Of a stretch of 40,341 bases of DNA, positions 29,871 through 38,009 are shown piece after piece; the stretch's first letter is position 1, and each line of letters opens with the position of its first letter. The stretch lies in the NCBI GenBank assembly GCA_948851665.1, contig CAQOWG010000007.1, positions 1-40,341 of the forward strand, in the 5' to 3' direction. The notes beneath the pieces are model-generated. The model was not told where the DNA came from. It saw nothing but the letters and a program-made list of their open reading frames with translations, and made no database searches. The translations under genes and the position numbers were made by a program. This DNA is from an uncultured Candidatus Saccharibacteria bacterium. GTDB lineage: Bacteria; Patescibacteriota; Saccharimonadia; Saccharimonadales; Saccharimonadaceae.

Positions 29871-30325
29871 TAGCCCTCCTGGTCAAGCCGTTCAACGCGG
29901 CGTCGATAACGTTCATCGGGATTTGGGCGGGCATGGCAAAAAGCCTTGACGATTGGTTCCATCGTGGCTGGATCCATTTCGTCAGCCGAGAGACAGAGGA
30001 CATTGGCATAGTCATGTTCGCGACCAATTGCGGCGCTTTCGGGAGTACGAGCGTGAATAGCGCGGATGCCCTTAATGCGGTTTGCTTGCATACAGACTCC
30101 ATGCGCTGAGCCGCACAGCAGAACACCAAAACCACGCTCGTCTGCCAAGACTTTTTCGGCTACTTGTAGAGCAGCATCGTTGAAATCGTCGTCTGGGTTA
30201 TATTCGGCTGGCCAAATATCCTCAACTTTCAGGAAATCATGACAACCCTGTACCAGTTTGATGAGTTCTGCTTTTTTCTCGAAACCGCGATGATCGGCAC
30301 CAAAATAAATCGTGTAGTCCAACAT
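29870..30325 (-). CDS. rpiB: Ribose-5-phosphate isomerase B
   Basis: 151 residues from ATG 30325 (MLDYTIYFGADHRGFEKK), which follows GGGAGGTAAT. Interconverts ribose and ribulose 5-phosphate. Conserved blocks: GADHRGFE, the catalytic Cys in GVLLCGSAHGVCMQANRI (usual GVLICGTGIG...), and the ANVLCLSADE region. The usual GTGIGMSIAANK loop is changed to GSAHGVCMQANR. Start two bases after the gap stop, stop overlaps the rpe start (TAATG). Confidence 0.9.
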   Translation of the reverse strand: MLDYTIYFGADHRGFEKKAELIKLVQGCHDFLKVEDIWPAEYNPDDDFNDAALQVAEKVLADERGFGVLLCGSAHGVCMQANRIKGIRAIHARTPESAAIGREHDYANVLCLSADEMDPATMEPIVKAFCHARPNPDERYRRRVERLDQEG

Positions 30326-30326
30326 A

Positions 30327-31325
30327 TTACCTCCCAAAATCTACCGATAATTCTACTAGGCGGTTGGAGTACCCCCATTCATTGTCATACCATGCAATGA
30401 CTTTTACTAAGTTCCCACCTACAACATCCGTCAGTGGCAAATCAACGATGGCCGAGTTGGAGTTGCCACGAAAATCGGTCGAGACTAGCTCGCTGCGGGA
30501 AACAGCAAGAATACCTTCATAATATGGCTCAGCAGCAGCACGTTCAAAAACTTTATTGAGCTCGTCGGCAGTAGTATTCTTTTTGATAACGGCGGTAATG
30601 TCAGCAAGTGAAACTACGAGGCTAGGCACGCGTACCGAAAGACCATTAAACTTATTCTCGAGGCTAGGAATAGTAAGGGCTGCGGCTTTTGAAGCGCCGG
30701 TCGTAGTGGGAACAATATTAACTGCTGCAGCGCGTGCTTCACGTAAGTCTTTCGCTTCGTCGTCCTGGAGTTTTTGCGAAGCAGTATAGGAGTGGACAGT
30801 AGTCATCATGGCTTTTTCAATACCAAAGTTATCTTCAAGGATCTTCATAACTGGGGCAATACAATTCGTGGTGCAAGAAGCACAAGAGATGATTTCGTCA
30901 TCAGCGGTGACGACCTCTTCATTGACGCCGAGTACGACAGTTTTTGCACCAGGACCCTTAGCGGGAGCAGAGATGACAACCTTACGAGCGCCAGCGCGAA
31001 TGTGTGCCCTAGCATCAGCCGGATTAGTAAAGCGCCCCGTACACTCCATAACAGTATCGATTTCCAGTTTATCCCACGGCAATTTAGTAGGATCTGGCTC
31101 GCTCATGAAGAGAATTTTTTGTCCATCAATAATAATATGCTGATCATCAAAATCAACCTCGTGACCATAAATACCATAAGCCGAGTCATATTTCAAAAGA
31201 TGCGCCATCGCTTCTGGCGTACCGATAGTATTGATTGCGACTACTTCAGCATCGCGTCGCTCAAAAGCAATCTTAAAAGCACAGCGCCCAATCCGGCCGA
31301 ATCCATTGATTGCCAATCTTACCAT
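30327..31325 (-). CDS. gap: Glyceraldehyde-3-phosphate dehydrogenase
   Basis: 332 residues. NAD(P)-binding GFGRIGR at 8-14, catalytic Cys151 in ASCTTNCIAP, its His partner in MMTTVHSYTASQKLQD, and the C-terminal WYDNEWGYSNRL. The dinucleotide-specificity spot reads AINTIGT: Thr33 instead of the Asp that selects NAD, so NADP use or dual use is possible. ATG 31325 follows AGGAGGTAA; TATAAT lies at about 31358-31353 on the minus strand. First gene of gap-rpiB-rpe-pfkB-LOG. Confidence 0.96.
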   Translation of the reverse strand: MVRLAINGFGRIGRCAFKIAFERRDAEVVAINTIGTPEAMAHLLKYDSAYGIYGHEVDFDDQHIIIDGQKILFMSEPDPTKLPWDKLEIDTVMECTGRFTNPADARAHIRAGARKVVISAPAKGPGAKTVVLGVNEEVVTADDEIISCASCTTNCIAPVMKILEDNFGIEKAMMTTVHSYTASQKLQDDEAKDLREARAAAVNIVPTTTGASKAAALTIPSLENKFNGLSVRVPSLVVSLADITAVIKKNTTADELNKVFERAAAEPYYEGILAVSRSELVSTDFRGNSNSAIVDLPLTDVVGGNLVKVIAWYDNEWGYSNRLVELSVDFGR

Positions 31326-31473
31326 TTTACCTCCTAAATATACTTATGATTATTATAGCATAAAAAGTCAGGAAAGTAATAAAATCTTATATGAGTTCCT
31401 AATCTACCCGTTGTCAGGTGTTACTCATTCGGCTCGGACTCAGACAAGCACAATTTCTGCACATTCTTTGGAT

Positions 31474-31499
31474 AAGCCCCTGGAACTTGGGGCTTTTTC
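31474..31499 (+). terminator. Orphan + strand terminator
   Basis: AAGCCCC (31474-31480), loop TGGAACTT, GGGGCTT (31489-31495), T run TTTTT. No + strand gene lies upstream; both flanking genes are on the minus strand, where the hairpin has no T run. It may end a small RNA of about 100 nt from the 31345-31475 gap. Confidence 0.6.
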
Positions 31500-31506
31500 T
31501 ATTGGC

Positions 31507-31538
31507 AATAATAAAAATAACCCCAAATGGGGTTATTT
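31507..31538 (-). terminator. Terminator of rpsL-rpsG
   Basis: On the minus strand AAATAACCCC (31538-31529) pairs with GGGGTTATTT (31524-31515), then TTATTATT. It lies 21 bases past the rpsG stop. Confidence 0.85.
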
Positions 31539-31559
31539 CTATTTGAATTATGAACTCGA

Positions 31560-32039
31560 CTAGGCACGGGCGAAGTGAGCGAAAGCGCGGTTGGCTTCGG
31601 CCATGCGATGACAGTCTTCTTTCTTTTTGAAAGCAGCACCAGTTTCGTTGTAAGCATCGACGATTTCGGCTTCGAGACGCTTCGCATATGGCATACCCTG
31701 GCGAGCACGCGCAGCCTGGACGAGCCATGAGAAAGCGAAGTGCTGCTGACGGTGGCCAGCGATTGGGAATGGGATCTGGTAGTTAGCACCACCTACGCGA
31801 CGAGATTTGACTTCGAAATCTGGCGAAACGTTGGCGATAGCTTTTTCAAAAACCGCTACTGGGTCTTCGGAGTTCAACTTCTTGGCGGCGCCTTCAAGTG
31901 CAGCATAGACTGCGCGCTCAGCAGCTTGCTTTTTGCCATCAAGCATTGATTTATTAATGAGGCGCTGAATCAACACCGATTGATACTTGCGATCTGGTGA
32001 CACTTTGCGCTCAAGAGAACGAGTAACTTTGCGTGGCAT
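31560..32039 (-). CDS. rpsG: 30S ribosomal protein S7
   Basis: Nucleates assembly of the 30S head. 159 residues with the family blocks PDRKYQSVLIQRLINKSMLDGKKQAAERAVYAAL and VGGANYQIPFPIAGHRQQHFAFSWLVQAARARQGMPYAKRLEAEIVDAYNETGAAFKKKEDCHRMAEANRAFAHF; the SARG-like loop is changed. ATG 32039, two bases after the rpsL stop. No fusA/tuf follows as in many bacteria. Confidence 0.97.
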   Translation of the reverse strand: MPRKVTRSLERKVSPDRKYQSVLIQRLINKSMLDGKKQAAERAVYAALEGAAKKLNSEDPVAVFEKAIANVSPDFEVKSRRVGGANYQIPFPIAGHRQQHFAFSWLVQAARARQGMPYAKRLEAEIVDAYNETGAAFKKKEDCHRMAEANRAFAHFARA

Positions 32040-32041
32040 AA

Positions 32042-32452
32042 TTATTCTCCCTTCTTCGCACCGTATTTGGAACGGCCTTGCTTACGACCTTGAACACCTT
32101 GGAGGTCCAAAGTACCACGAACGACATGATAGCGTACACCTGGAAGATCCGGCACGCGACCACCGCGCACCAATACGACGGCGTGCTCCTGGAGGTTGTG
32201 ACCCTCGCCACCGATATAAGCCCAAACTTCTTGACCGTTGGTTAAGCGCACACGTGCAACTTTACGCAAAGCGGAGTTTGGTTTCTTTGGAGTTTTGGTA
32301 GTTACCTTGAGGCAGACTCCGCGTTTGAGCGGGGCGGCTTGATTATACCGACGGGTCTTCAAGGTATTGACAATGGAGCCAAGCGCCGGAGACTTTGACT
32401 TATGCGCAGCCTTCTGGCGGGGCTTCCGAATCAACTGATTGATAGTTGGCAT
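32042..32452 (-). CDS. rpsL: 30S ribosomal protein S12
   Basis: Decoding-centre protein. 136 residues with all family blocks: PTINQLIRKPR, the KRGVCLKVTTKTPKKPNSALRKVARVRL region (Lys of PKKPNS, streptomycin site) and GEGHNLQEHAVVLVRGGRVPDLPGVRYHVVRG, ending KQGRSKYGAKK. The ATG at 32452 is preceded by AGGGAATTTT. It is read with rpsG from the promoter near 32536. Confidence 0.98.
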   Translation of the reverse strand: MPTINQLIRKPRQKAAHKSKSPALGSIVNTLKTRRYNQAAPLKRGVCLKVTTKTPKKPNSALRKVARVRLTNGQEVWAYIGGEGHNLQEHAVVLVRGGRVPDLPGVRYHVVRGTLDLQGVQGRKQGRSKYGAKKGE

Positions 32453-32487
32453 AAAATTCCCTATTTAATACTATTTTAATATATGAT

Positions 32488-32541
32488 GCCGGGGAACAGT
32501 ACAGCAATAGTTCCCCGGCTGAAACTCTAGGTTTAATTATA
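32488..32541 (-). promoter_or_regulatory. Promoter and leader hairpin of rpsL-rpsG
   Basis: The -10 box TATAAT lies at 32541-32536 (minus). In the leader, GCCGGGGAAC and GTTCCCCGGC form a perfect 10-bp stem (32488-32519) about 35 bases before the ATG. A strong leader stem without T run is in the place where ribosomal-protein operons bind their own product, S7 or S12. Confidence 0.6.
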
Positions 32542-32604
32542 TACCAGATGCGTTGAAAAAGCAAGAAAAACCTTTTAAATTTTCCTCAGTAGGCGTTATT
32601 GCTA

Positions 32605-32725
32605 TTGACAAAATTAGTATTCTGTGATACAATGGGAATATAGGGGGTCTTTTATGTCACCCCTATAGAATTCGTGGATTGGCTAATTTCAGCCAAATTC
32701 AAGATCATTAAAAGCTAGTTATTAA
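32605..32725 (+). promoter_or_regulatory. Promoter and structured leader of the helicase gene
   Basis: TTGACA (32605-32610), 17 bases, TACAAT (32628-32633): nearly consensus. In the leader TATAGGGG/CCCCTATA (about 32639-32669) and TTGGCT-N6-AGCCAA (about 32679-32696) form two stems before the ribosome binding site. Confidence 0.75.
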
Positions 32726-32747
32726 AAGATAGAAAGGGGTGGTTTCT

Positions 32748-34727
32748 ATGAGAAATCCAGAAATTAAGCCACATTCATACCAACTCGATTGTCTTGAGGC
32801 GATAACGCAAGCAATTGAATCCGGAGCTTCACGGGCCCTTATCGTGATGGCGAGCGGACTTGGCAAAACCCTCACATCGGCTTTTGCCGTTGAACGTTTT
32901 TTTGCTCAACGCAATTTTGGCAAGGTCCTTATGTTGTGTCATTCTGAGGCGATTTTGAGCCAATCAAAGGATAAGTATAAGTCTTATTTTGGCGAAGAAT
33001 ACAGCTACGGAATGTTCGTGGGAGAGGATAGAACTAAGCGTCTAACGGACTTCTTTTTTGCGAGTTTTCAAACAATGAAAGAACATCGCGAGGAATTTGC
33101 GCCGGACGCTTTCGACTATGTCATTGTTGATGAAGCTCACCATAGTCAAGCCTGCACCTACTCTGCGACAATCACATATTTCACGCCGGAGTTCTTGCTG
33201 GGTATGACTGCAACACCAGATCGTCTCGACGGCAAGGATATTGCAGAGATTTATGGCGAGCCTGTATACGAGCTAAGTTTCGTGGAGGCAGTGAGTCAAG
33301 GACTGTTGGCTGAGTGCGACTACCGATTAGTGCTTGATGATATGTCTCAGGAAAAAATTGACCAGTGTATAAACAATAACGAAAAGTTGGTCATATCACA
33401 ACTCAATCGCACGATTTTTGTTCCAAAACGGGACAAGGAGATTGTCCGGCTGATCAAACAGTATTCTGCCGAACAGAAGAACCCGAAAACCATCATCTTC
33501 TGCAGAACTATTGAGCATTCCCAGAGAATCGCTAAGCTGATAGGTGATGACGCTATGGTGGTTCATGGTGGTCAGAACAGTCTCACCAATAATATGGCGC
33601 TGGAAGCATTTAGGCAGGGTAAGATTCACACTATCGTTTCAGTACAAATACTGAATGAGGGCGTCGATATACCGGATGCAAACATCATCGTCTTTTTGCG
33701 CAATACTGCTTCTGACACAATCTTCTATCAGCAGCTCGGTCGCGGTACTCGCCCTGCCCCAGACAAGGGCAGAGTGATAATACTCGACTTTGTCGCCAAC
33801 TGCGAACGAATTCAGTCTGTCTTAGACCTCAAGCAACGCATCTCTGAGCGCATTGAAAACTCTCGAGGTGATAATGACAATTATGGTCGTCAAGAACATT
33901 TTACACTCAATATCGCCACGCCGGAGTTCAAGTCAAGAATGGTAGACATTGTGCACCTACTCGCCGTGGCGAGAGGGTATACGAAAGAAATATTATTGGC
34001 AGATTTAGTAAAACTATACAGGGAACTTGGTAGACCAATAGGAGTAAGCGACTTGGAGAATTGCAAGTGGATAGCATCACAGCCAACATACCTAAGATAC
34101 TTCGGTACCATGTATAACGCATGCGCCGAAGCAGGGATACCAATTCTGCACTACACCGGTATAAGCGATGAGGAGATGCTTGAAAAGTTGCGCGAAAAGC
34201 AAAGAGAGGTAGGCGATCGAGTAGTAAAAGCTAAAGACATTGACGATGATCCTAATATGCCCTGTGCTAAAGCCTATAGCGAAAGGTTCGAAACGGTAAC
34301 GAATGCCCGTAAACTTGCAGGCATAAAGGTAGGGTACAAAGTGGGTAAAGCTATTGATGAGGAAACCGCACTGAAACAGCTGTACGACAAAGTCGTGTCT
34401 ATTAGACGCCGACCAACTTGTGCTGAAATCAATGCAGACCCGGACCTTCTGAGTGCTGCATATTACACACGACATTTTGATGGCCTAGATGGCGCGATGA
34501 TTAAATCTGGAGCCGATGATTTTCTGAAAAGCATCGAGTTCAAGCGCGTACGTGACGAGCGCAATAGTGCGGAAAAAATTTTGGCAAACTTCAAAATCTT
34601 GGTCAAAGAGAAGGGGCGGAAACCCACTCGACAAGAAATCGATGCCGATGACCGCTTCCCGAGTTACAGTACCGTCAAGCGAAATGCTGGGACTATAGAC
34701 GAACTATACAAGAAAGTAACTAGCTAA
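32748..34727 (+). CDS. Superfamily 2 helicase with C-terminal HNH-associated-type repeats
   Basis: 659 residues from ATG 32748 (AAAGGGGTGG precedes it). SF2 motifs: Q-type PHSYQLDCLEAI, Walker A SGLGKT (36-41), DEAH (128-131), TAT in LGMTATPDR, IIFCRTIEHSQ and motif VI QLGRGTRPAPDKGRVIILDF. This resembles the ATPase of type I/III restriction R subunits and RadD-like helicases, without a visible nuclease. From about 405 on there are four degenerate repeats, about 55-60 residues each, of the form L...RE.GR.P...DI/EI......P....Y...F......A (LYRELGRPIGVSDL, KQREVGDRVVKAKDI, DKVVSIRRRPTCAEI, LVKEKGRKPTRQEI), like the HNH-associated DNA-binding repeat. It is alone, with its own promoter, and is a candidate for defence or repair. 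Confidence 0.82.
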   Translation: MRNPEIKPHSYQLDCLEAITQAIESGASRALIVMASGLGKTLTSAFAVERFFAQRNFGKVLMLCHSEAILSQSKDKYKSYFGEEYSYGMFVGEDRTKRLTDFFFASFQTMKEHREEFAPDAFDYVIVDEAHHSQACTYSATITYFTPEFLLGMTATPDRLDGKDIAEIYGEPVYELSFVEAVSQGLLAECDYRLVLDDMSQEKIDQCINNNEKLVISQLNRTIFVPKRDKEIVRLIKQYSAEQKNPKTIIFCRTIEHSQRIAKLIGDDAMVVHGGQNSLTNNMALEAFRQGKIHTIVSVQILNEGVDIPDANIIVFLRNTASDTIFYQQLGRGTRPAPDKGRVIILDFVANCERIQSVLDLKQRISERIENSRGDNDNYGRQEHFTLNIATPEFKSRMVDIVHLLAVARGYTKEILLADLVKLYRELGRPIGVSDLENCKWIASQPTYLRYFGTMYNACAEAGIPILHYTGISDEEMLEKLREKQREVGDRVVKAKDIDDDPNMPCAKAYSERFETVTNARKLAGIKVGYKVGKAIDEETALKQLYDKVVSIRRRPTCAEINADPDLLSAAYYTRHFDGLDGAMIKSGADDFLKSIEFKRVRDERNSAEKILANFKILVKEKGRKPTRQEIDADDRFPSYSTVKRNAGTIDELYKKVTS

Positions 34728-34732
34728 CATCC

Positions 34733-34780
34733 AGCCCACACTGAAATCTAGAAATAGAGAGTAGGTGTGGAGTTTTTAGC
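34733..34780 (+). terminator. Terminator of the helicase gene
   Basis: CCACAC (34735-34740 area) and GTGTGG (34766-34771 area) with an inner CTAGAAATAG stem, followed by AGTTTTTA. Moderate. Confidence 0.5.
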
Positions 34781-34817
34781 TTTGTTGGTTCTATTGGCGT
34801 CAAGAAAGTATCGCCAG

Positions 34818-36125
34818 CTATTTTTTGGTGGTCTTCTTGGTGGCTTTTGGCTTATTGGCGTCAACCAGAAACTCGAGCGTCTTGTCAATCGTAAGACGAT
34901 TGCGAAGGTCTTGTTTAACTTCTGGTCGCTTAAGATTATCCATGGCTTCTTTGGAATTCTTATAGACGTCTTTTAGCTCAGCGATTTTGGCCTCGACCTC
35001 TTCGTCGCTGGCAGAAATCTTTTGTTCACGAGCGAGAATCTGCAAAACTAGAGAACTCTTGACGCGAGCTTCTGCGATTTCGCGAGCTTGCTTCTCCCAC
35101 TCTTCGTTATTCATGCCGGCATGTTCGAGGTATTGCTCCATAGTCATACCGCGTGAAGTAGCATTGCGTTCCATGTCGTCCTTGATGAAACGGAGTTGGT
35201 CCTGAATAAGGATTTCTGGGGCGGAGACTTTAGATTTTTTCACCAACTCAGACACTAAAGATTCGCGATACTGATCGAGAGCACGGTGTTGGTTCTGGAG
35301 TTCAAGATTCTTTTCGATGTCGGCTTTGAGTTCGGCGAAAGTCTTGAAATTACATTTTTTAGCTAGTTCATCATCTGGAGCTGGTTTTTTGATTTCGTTG
35401 ACTTGTTTGAGTAAAGTTTCAAAAACCGCTGGTTTACCAGCTAGAGTCTTCTCTGGATAATCCTTAGGGAAAGTAACTTTAATATCAAACTTATCACCGG
35501 CCGAGTGGCCAACGATCGTATCTTCAAAACCAGGAATAAATTGTCCAGACCCAAGTGTTAGATGATGGTCCTTAGCGCTACCACCAGCAAATTCCTCGCC
35601 GTTTTCACGTTTACCGACAAAATCAATAATGACTTCATCGCCCTTGGCAGCTGCGCGTTTGACAACGGACTTCTCCGAATAGGCATTCAAGATATTATCA
35701 ATTACCTCTTGGACTTCAGCAGCTTTAGGCGTTGCAGATTCAAGTTTGGCGCTAAGTTTCTTATAGTCCCCAAGCTTGACTTCTGGCAAGACGTCGGCAG
35801 CAGCAGTAAACTCAGCCGACTTGTCTGGAACATATTTGGTGACATTAACTTTGTCGACGGCAAGTGGCGCAATCTTGGCTGCATCGAAGGCAGCTGGCAA
35901 GTTCTGGCGCACAGCAAGATCTATTGTCTCTCCAGCAATATCATTAACGGAGATTTGCTGCTCAACCAATGATGCCGGGGCCTTACCTTTGCGGAATCCT
36001 TGAACCTTAATGTTTTTAGCAAGTTGCTCAAGTGCCTGCGCGCGAGCCGTTTTGAGATCGGCCGCGTCCAAAGTTACGGTCAATTCCACCCTTGTATCAG
36101 ATATTTTCTTTGTTGTAGTCTTCAT
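34818..36125 (-). CDS. tig: Trigger factor
   Basis: Ribosome-bound chaperone and prolyl isomerase for nascent chains. 435 residues from ATG 36125 (MKTTTKK). The ribosome-binding part shows VQGFRKGKAPASLVEQQ (GFRxGKxP signature, about 43-59); the FKBP-type domain is at about 150-235 (GDEVIIDFVGKRENGEEFAGGSAKDHHLTLGSGQFIPGFED); the rest is the helical C-terminal domain with a Lys/Thr-rich end. TATAAT (36137-36132) ends six bases before the ATG, no ribosome binding site: leaderless. Confidence 0.97.
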   Translation of the reverse strand: MKTTTKKISDTRVELTVTLDAADLKTARAQALEQLAKNIKVQGFRKGKAPASLVEQQISVNDIAGETIDLAVRQNLPAAFDAAKIAPLAVDKVNVTKYVPDKSAEFTAAADVLPEVKLGDYKKLSAKLESATPKAAEVQEVIDNILNAYSEKSVVKRAAAKGDEVIIDFVGKRENGEEFAGGSAKDHHLTLGSGQFIPGFEDTIVGHSAGDKFDIKVTFPKDYPEKTLAGKPAVFETLLKQVNEIKKPAPDDELAKKCNFKTFAELKADIEKNLELQNQHRALDQYRESLVSELVKKSKVSAPEILIQDQLRFIKDDMERNATSRGMTMEQYLEHAGMNNEEWEKQAREIAEARVKSSLVLQILAREQKISASDEEVEAKIAELKDVYKNSKEAMDNLKRPEVKQDLRNRLTIDKTLEFLVDANKPKATKKTTKK

Positions 36126-36144
36126 TCTGATATTATAACACGTT

Positions 36145-37734
36145 CTAGAGAGCAACGACAGTGTCTTTTTCTGTGGTGTTTAAGCTACGAATAGTATCGC
36201 GTGTCTTGGCGCCAAGCTTAACGCCCGGATTGAGAATGTTATATGGATCAAACGCTTCTTTAATGGCAGTATATAGTTGCCTTTCGCCGACGCCAATTAC
36301 TGAGTCCTTAACCAAAGTCTTAACTCGCCCCTCCGGACAGTTGCCAGTGACCGATCCGCGACATTCATCGACTAATCCGGAGAACAATCGCAGAAAATCG
36401 ATGATTTGTTTGCGACCATCCAGATCAGTATAATCGAAGTCCGGCCGTACGCTATAACTACCAGCGGCAAACGAGCCATAGACAGGCAGATCTTGATGGA
36501 AGACACGCTCCAATTCGACTAGACCATTACAAAACTGAGCAAAGCTGGAGTTGGGGATATAGACATCATCACAAATTGGAACACGGGCAAGATATCCGCT
36601 ATCATTCAGATAACTGACAATTGCAGTGCGAATGGATTCAAAATCAGCATGATTGTTAGCGTCTTCTTCAACACGCAACACGTTGTCTGGCAAAGCTCGC
36701 AAGCAACGCTTGATGTTCTTTGCATTTTGCAATTTGCCTTGATCAAAGCCAACCATTACAAGCAATCCCTTACCTAACTTGCGCGTGAAGAGGTCAGATT
36801 TCTTGCCAGTTTCTGCCGCGGCTGCGAGGATACGTAAATCTACAACCTGCAAAAGGTATGGTTCGAGATCATATGCAAAATTCAAAAATCGTTCAGCGAC
36901 CTTCTGATCGTGAAATGAAATTAGAAGGCGCTTAACGTGCGTAGGGGCAAGTTTAACTTTCAGAATAATATCAGTGATAATACCCAGGGTACCTTGCGAG
37001 GCAAATAGCAATGGCAGCAAGTCAAAACCACGCCCTTCATGGACGTGTACAATATTGGCATAGCCAGACGCATCAAAAGGTTGCATGCCACGATCTAAGA
37101 TTGTGTCAGCTTGATCATCTATAATACGTTCAAGGCGACGATATAGTTCCCCCTCAGCACTACCACTTGCAGTCCTGCTTTCAACTGCTCGTGCGTTAAT
37201 GGGGGCAACTTGGATTTCTTCGCCGTTAGCTAAGACGACTTCAACGCGTTCGACCAAGCGCGTAATGCCGCCATGCCGACGGACATACCTATCAGTTGGC
37301 GTACCAGCGATTAGTCCGCCGATTGTCAGGCCTTCATCGCATCCAACTGGTAGCCAAAGTCCGTGAAGCCGCAAGGCTTGATTGAGTGCACCCAGAGTGA
37401 CCCCTGGTTGTACTCTTACTAGTCGGCTCCTTGTGTCGATTTCTTCGATACGATTAAGCTTCGTCGTCGAAAGAATCAGGCCAGGACCAATAGCTGCGCC
37501 AGTTTTGTCAAAACCTGTTCCCCGAACAGTAATCGGTAAGGTAAGCTCGCGTTCAGCTAATTGGTTAACAAAACGCAACACTCCCCGAACATCTGCAGTT
37601 GTTTCCGGAAAAGCCACTAGGCGCGGCGTAATTCGCAGTATAGATTGGTCGGTCGCAAAAGACCTCAAGACAGTGGCACGATCAAAAACGTTGCCGACCA
37701 TCTGTTTATTGAGATATTCTGCCAGTTTACTCAT
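36145..37734 (-). CDS. FAD-linked oxidoreductase of the GlcD/D-lactate dehydrogenase type
   Basis: 529 residues from ATG 37734 (MSKLAEYLNKQMVG), chosen because AGGAAA lies before it and TATAAT lies at 37762-37757. FAD-binding type 4 (PCMH) domain: LVAFPETTADVRGVLRFVNQ, the flavin loop RGTGFDKTGAAIG (71-83), and CDEGLTIGGLIAGTPTDRYVRRHGG. The C-terminal end, FDPYNILNPGVKLG, is typical. No iron-sulfur cysteines are found. It oxidises a 2-hydroxyacid or similar compound; the substrate cannot be told. It is the only redox enzyme with a free electron acceptor here. The small gene at 37812 diverges from it. Confidence 0.88.
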   Translation of the reverse strand: MSKLAEYLNKQMVGNVFDRATVLRSFATDQSILRITPRLVAFPETTADVRGVLRFVNQLAERELTLPITVRGTGFDKTGAAIGPGLILSTTKLNRIEEIDTRSRLVRVQPGVTLGALNQALRLHGLWLPVGCDEGLTIGGLIAGTPTDRYVRRHGGITRLVERVEVVLANGEEIQVAPINARAVESRTASGSAEGELYRRLERIIDDQADTILDRGMQPFDASGYANIVHVHEGRGFDLLPLLFASQGTLGIITDIILKVKLAPTHVKRLLISFHDQKVAERFLNFAYDLEPYLLQVVDLRILAAAAETGKKSDLFTRKLGKGLLVMVGFDQGKLQNAKNIKRCLRALPDNVLRVEEDANNHADFESIRTAIVSYLNDSGYLARVPICDDVYIPNSSFAQFCNGLVELERVFHQDLPVYGSFAAGSYSVRPDFDYTDLDGRKQIIDFLRLFSGLVDECRGSVTGNCPEGRVKTLVKDSVIGVGERQLYTAIKEAFDPYNILNPGVKLGAKTRDTIRSLNTTEKDTVVAL

Positions 37735-37811
37735 TTGCCCACTTTTTCCTTTATATATTATAGCATAAGTCTTATTCTTTTTAGAAAAACCGTGGTACAA
37801 TAAATGAACAT

Positions 37812-38003
37812 ATGGCGAATCATCGTTTGCGGGAACCCGTTCATAAGAAGTGTTGGGTAGGAGAACAACAGAAAACTTGTTACACAACACGCGAAGAAGC
37901 AGAGACCGCAGCACTAGTGGCAGAGCATGATTACAATGCGCCAAAACTTGAAGTATATCATTGTGAATTTGGCGATCATTGGCACCTCAGCTCACATGGT
38001 TAG
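37812..38003 (+). CDS. Small Cys/His protein, 63 residues
   Basis: Seen: KKCWVGEQQKTCYTTREEAETAALVAEHDY...LEVYHCEFGDHWHLSS. A short beta-hairpin, a helix with EEAE, and a final YxCxxxxxWHL block form a pattern common among tiny zinc-ribbon-like proteins of bacteria and phages (K..Y.....A.......Y.C..C..WH). One of the usual Cys is missing. TACAAT (37796-37801) lies ten bases before the ATG and no ribosome binding site is visible. Confidence 0.6.
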   Translation: MANHRLREPVHKKCWVGEQQKTCYTTREEAETAALVAEHDYNAPKLEVYHCEFGDHWHLSSHG

Positions 38004-38009
38004 TTTTTA

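Noticed and set aside
31345..31475. SRP RNA or tmRNA in the gap between gap and rpsG
   Set aside because: No SRP tetraloop core or tRNA-like ends could be found.
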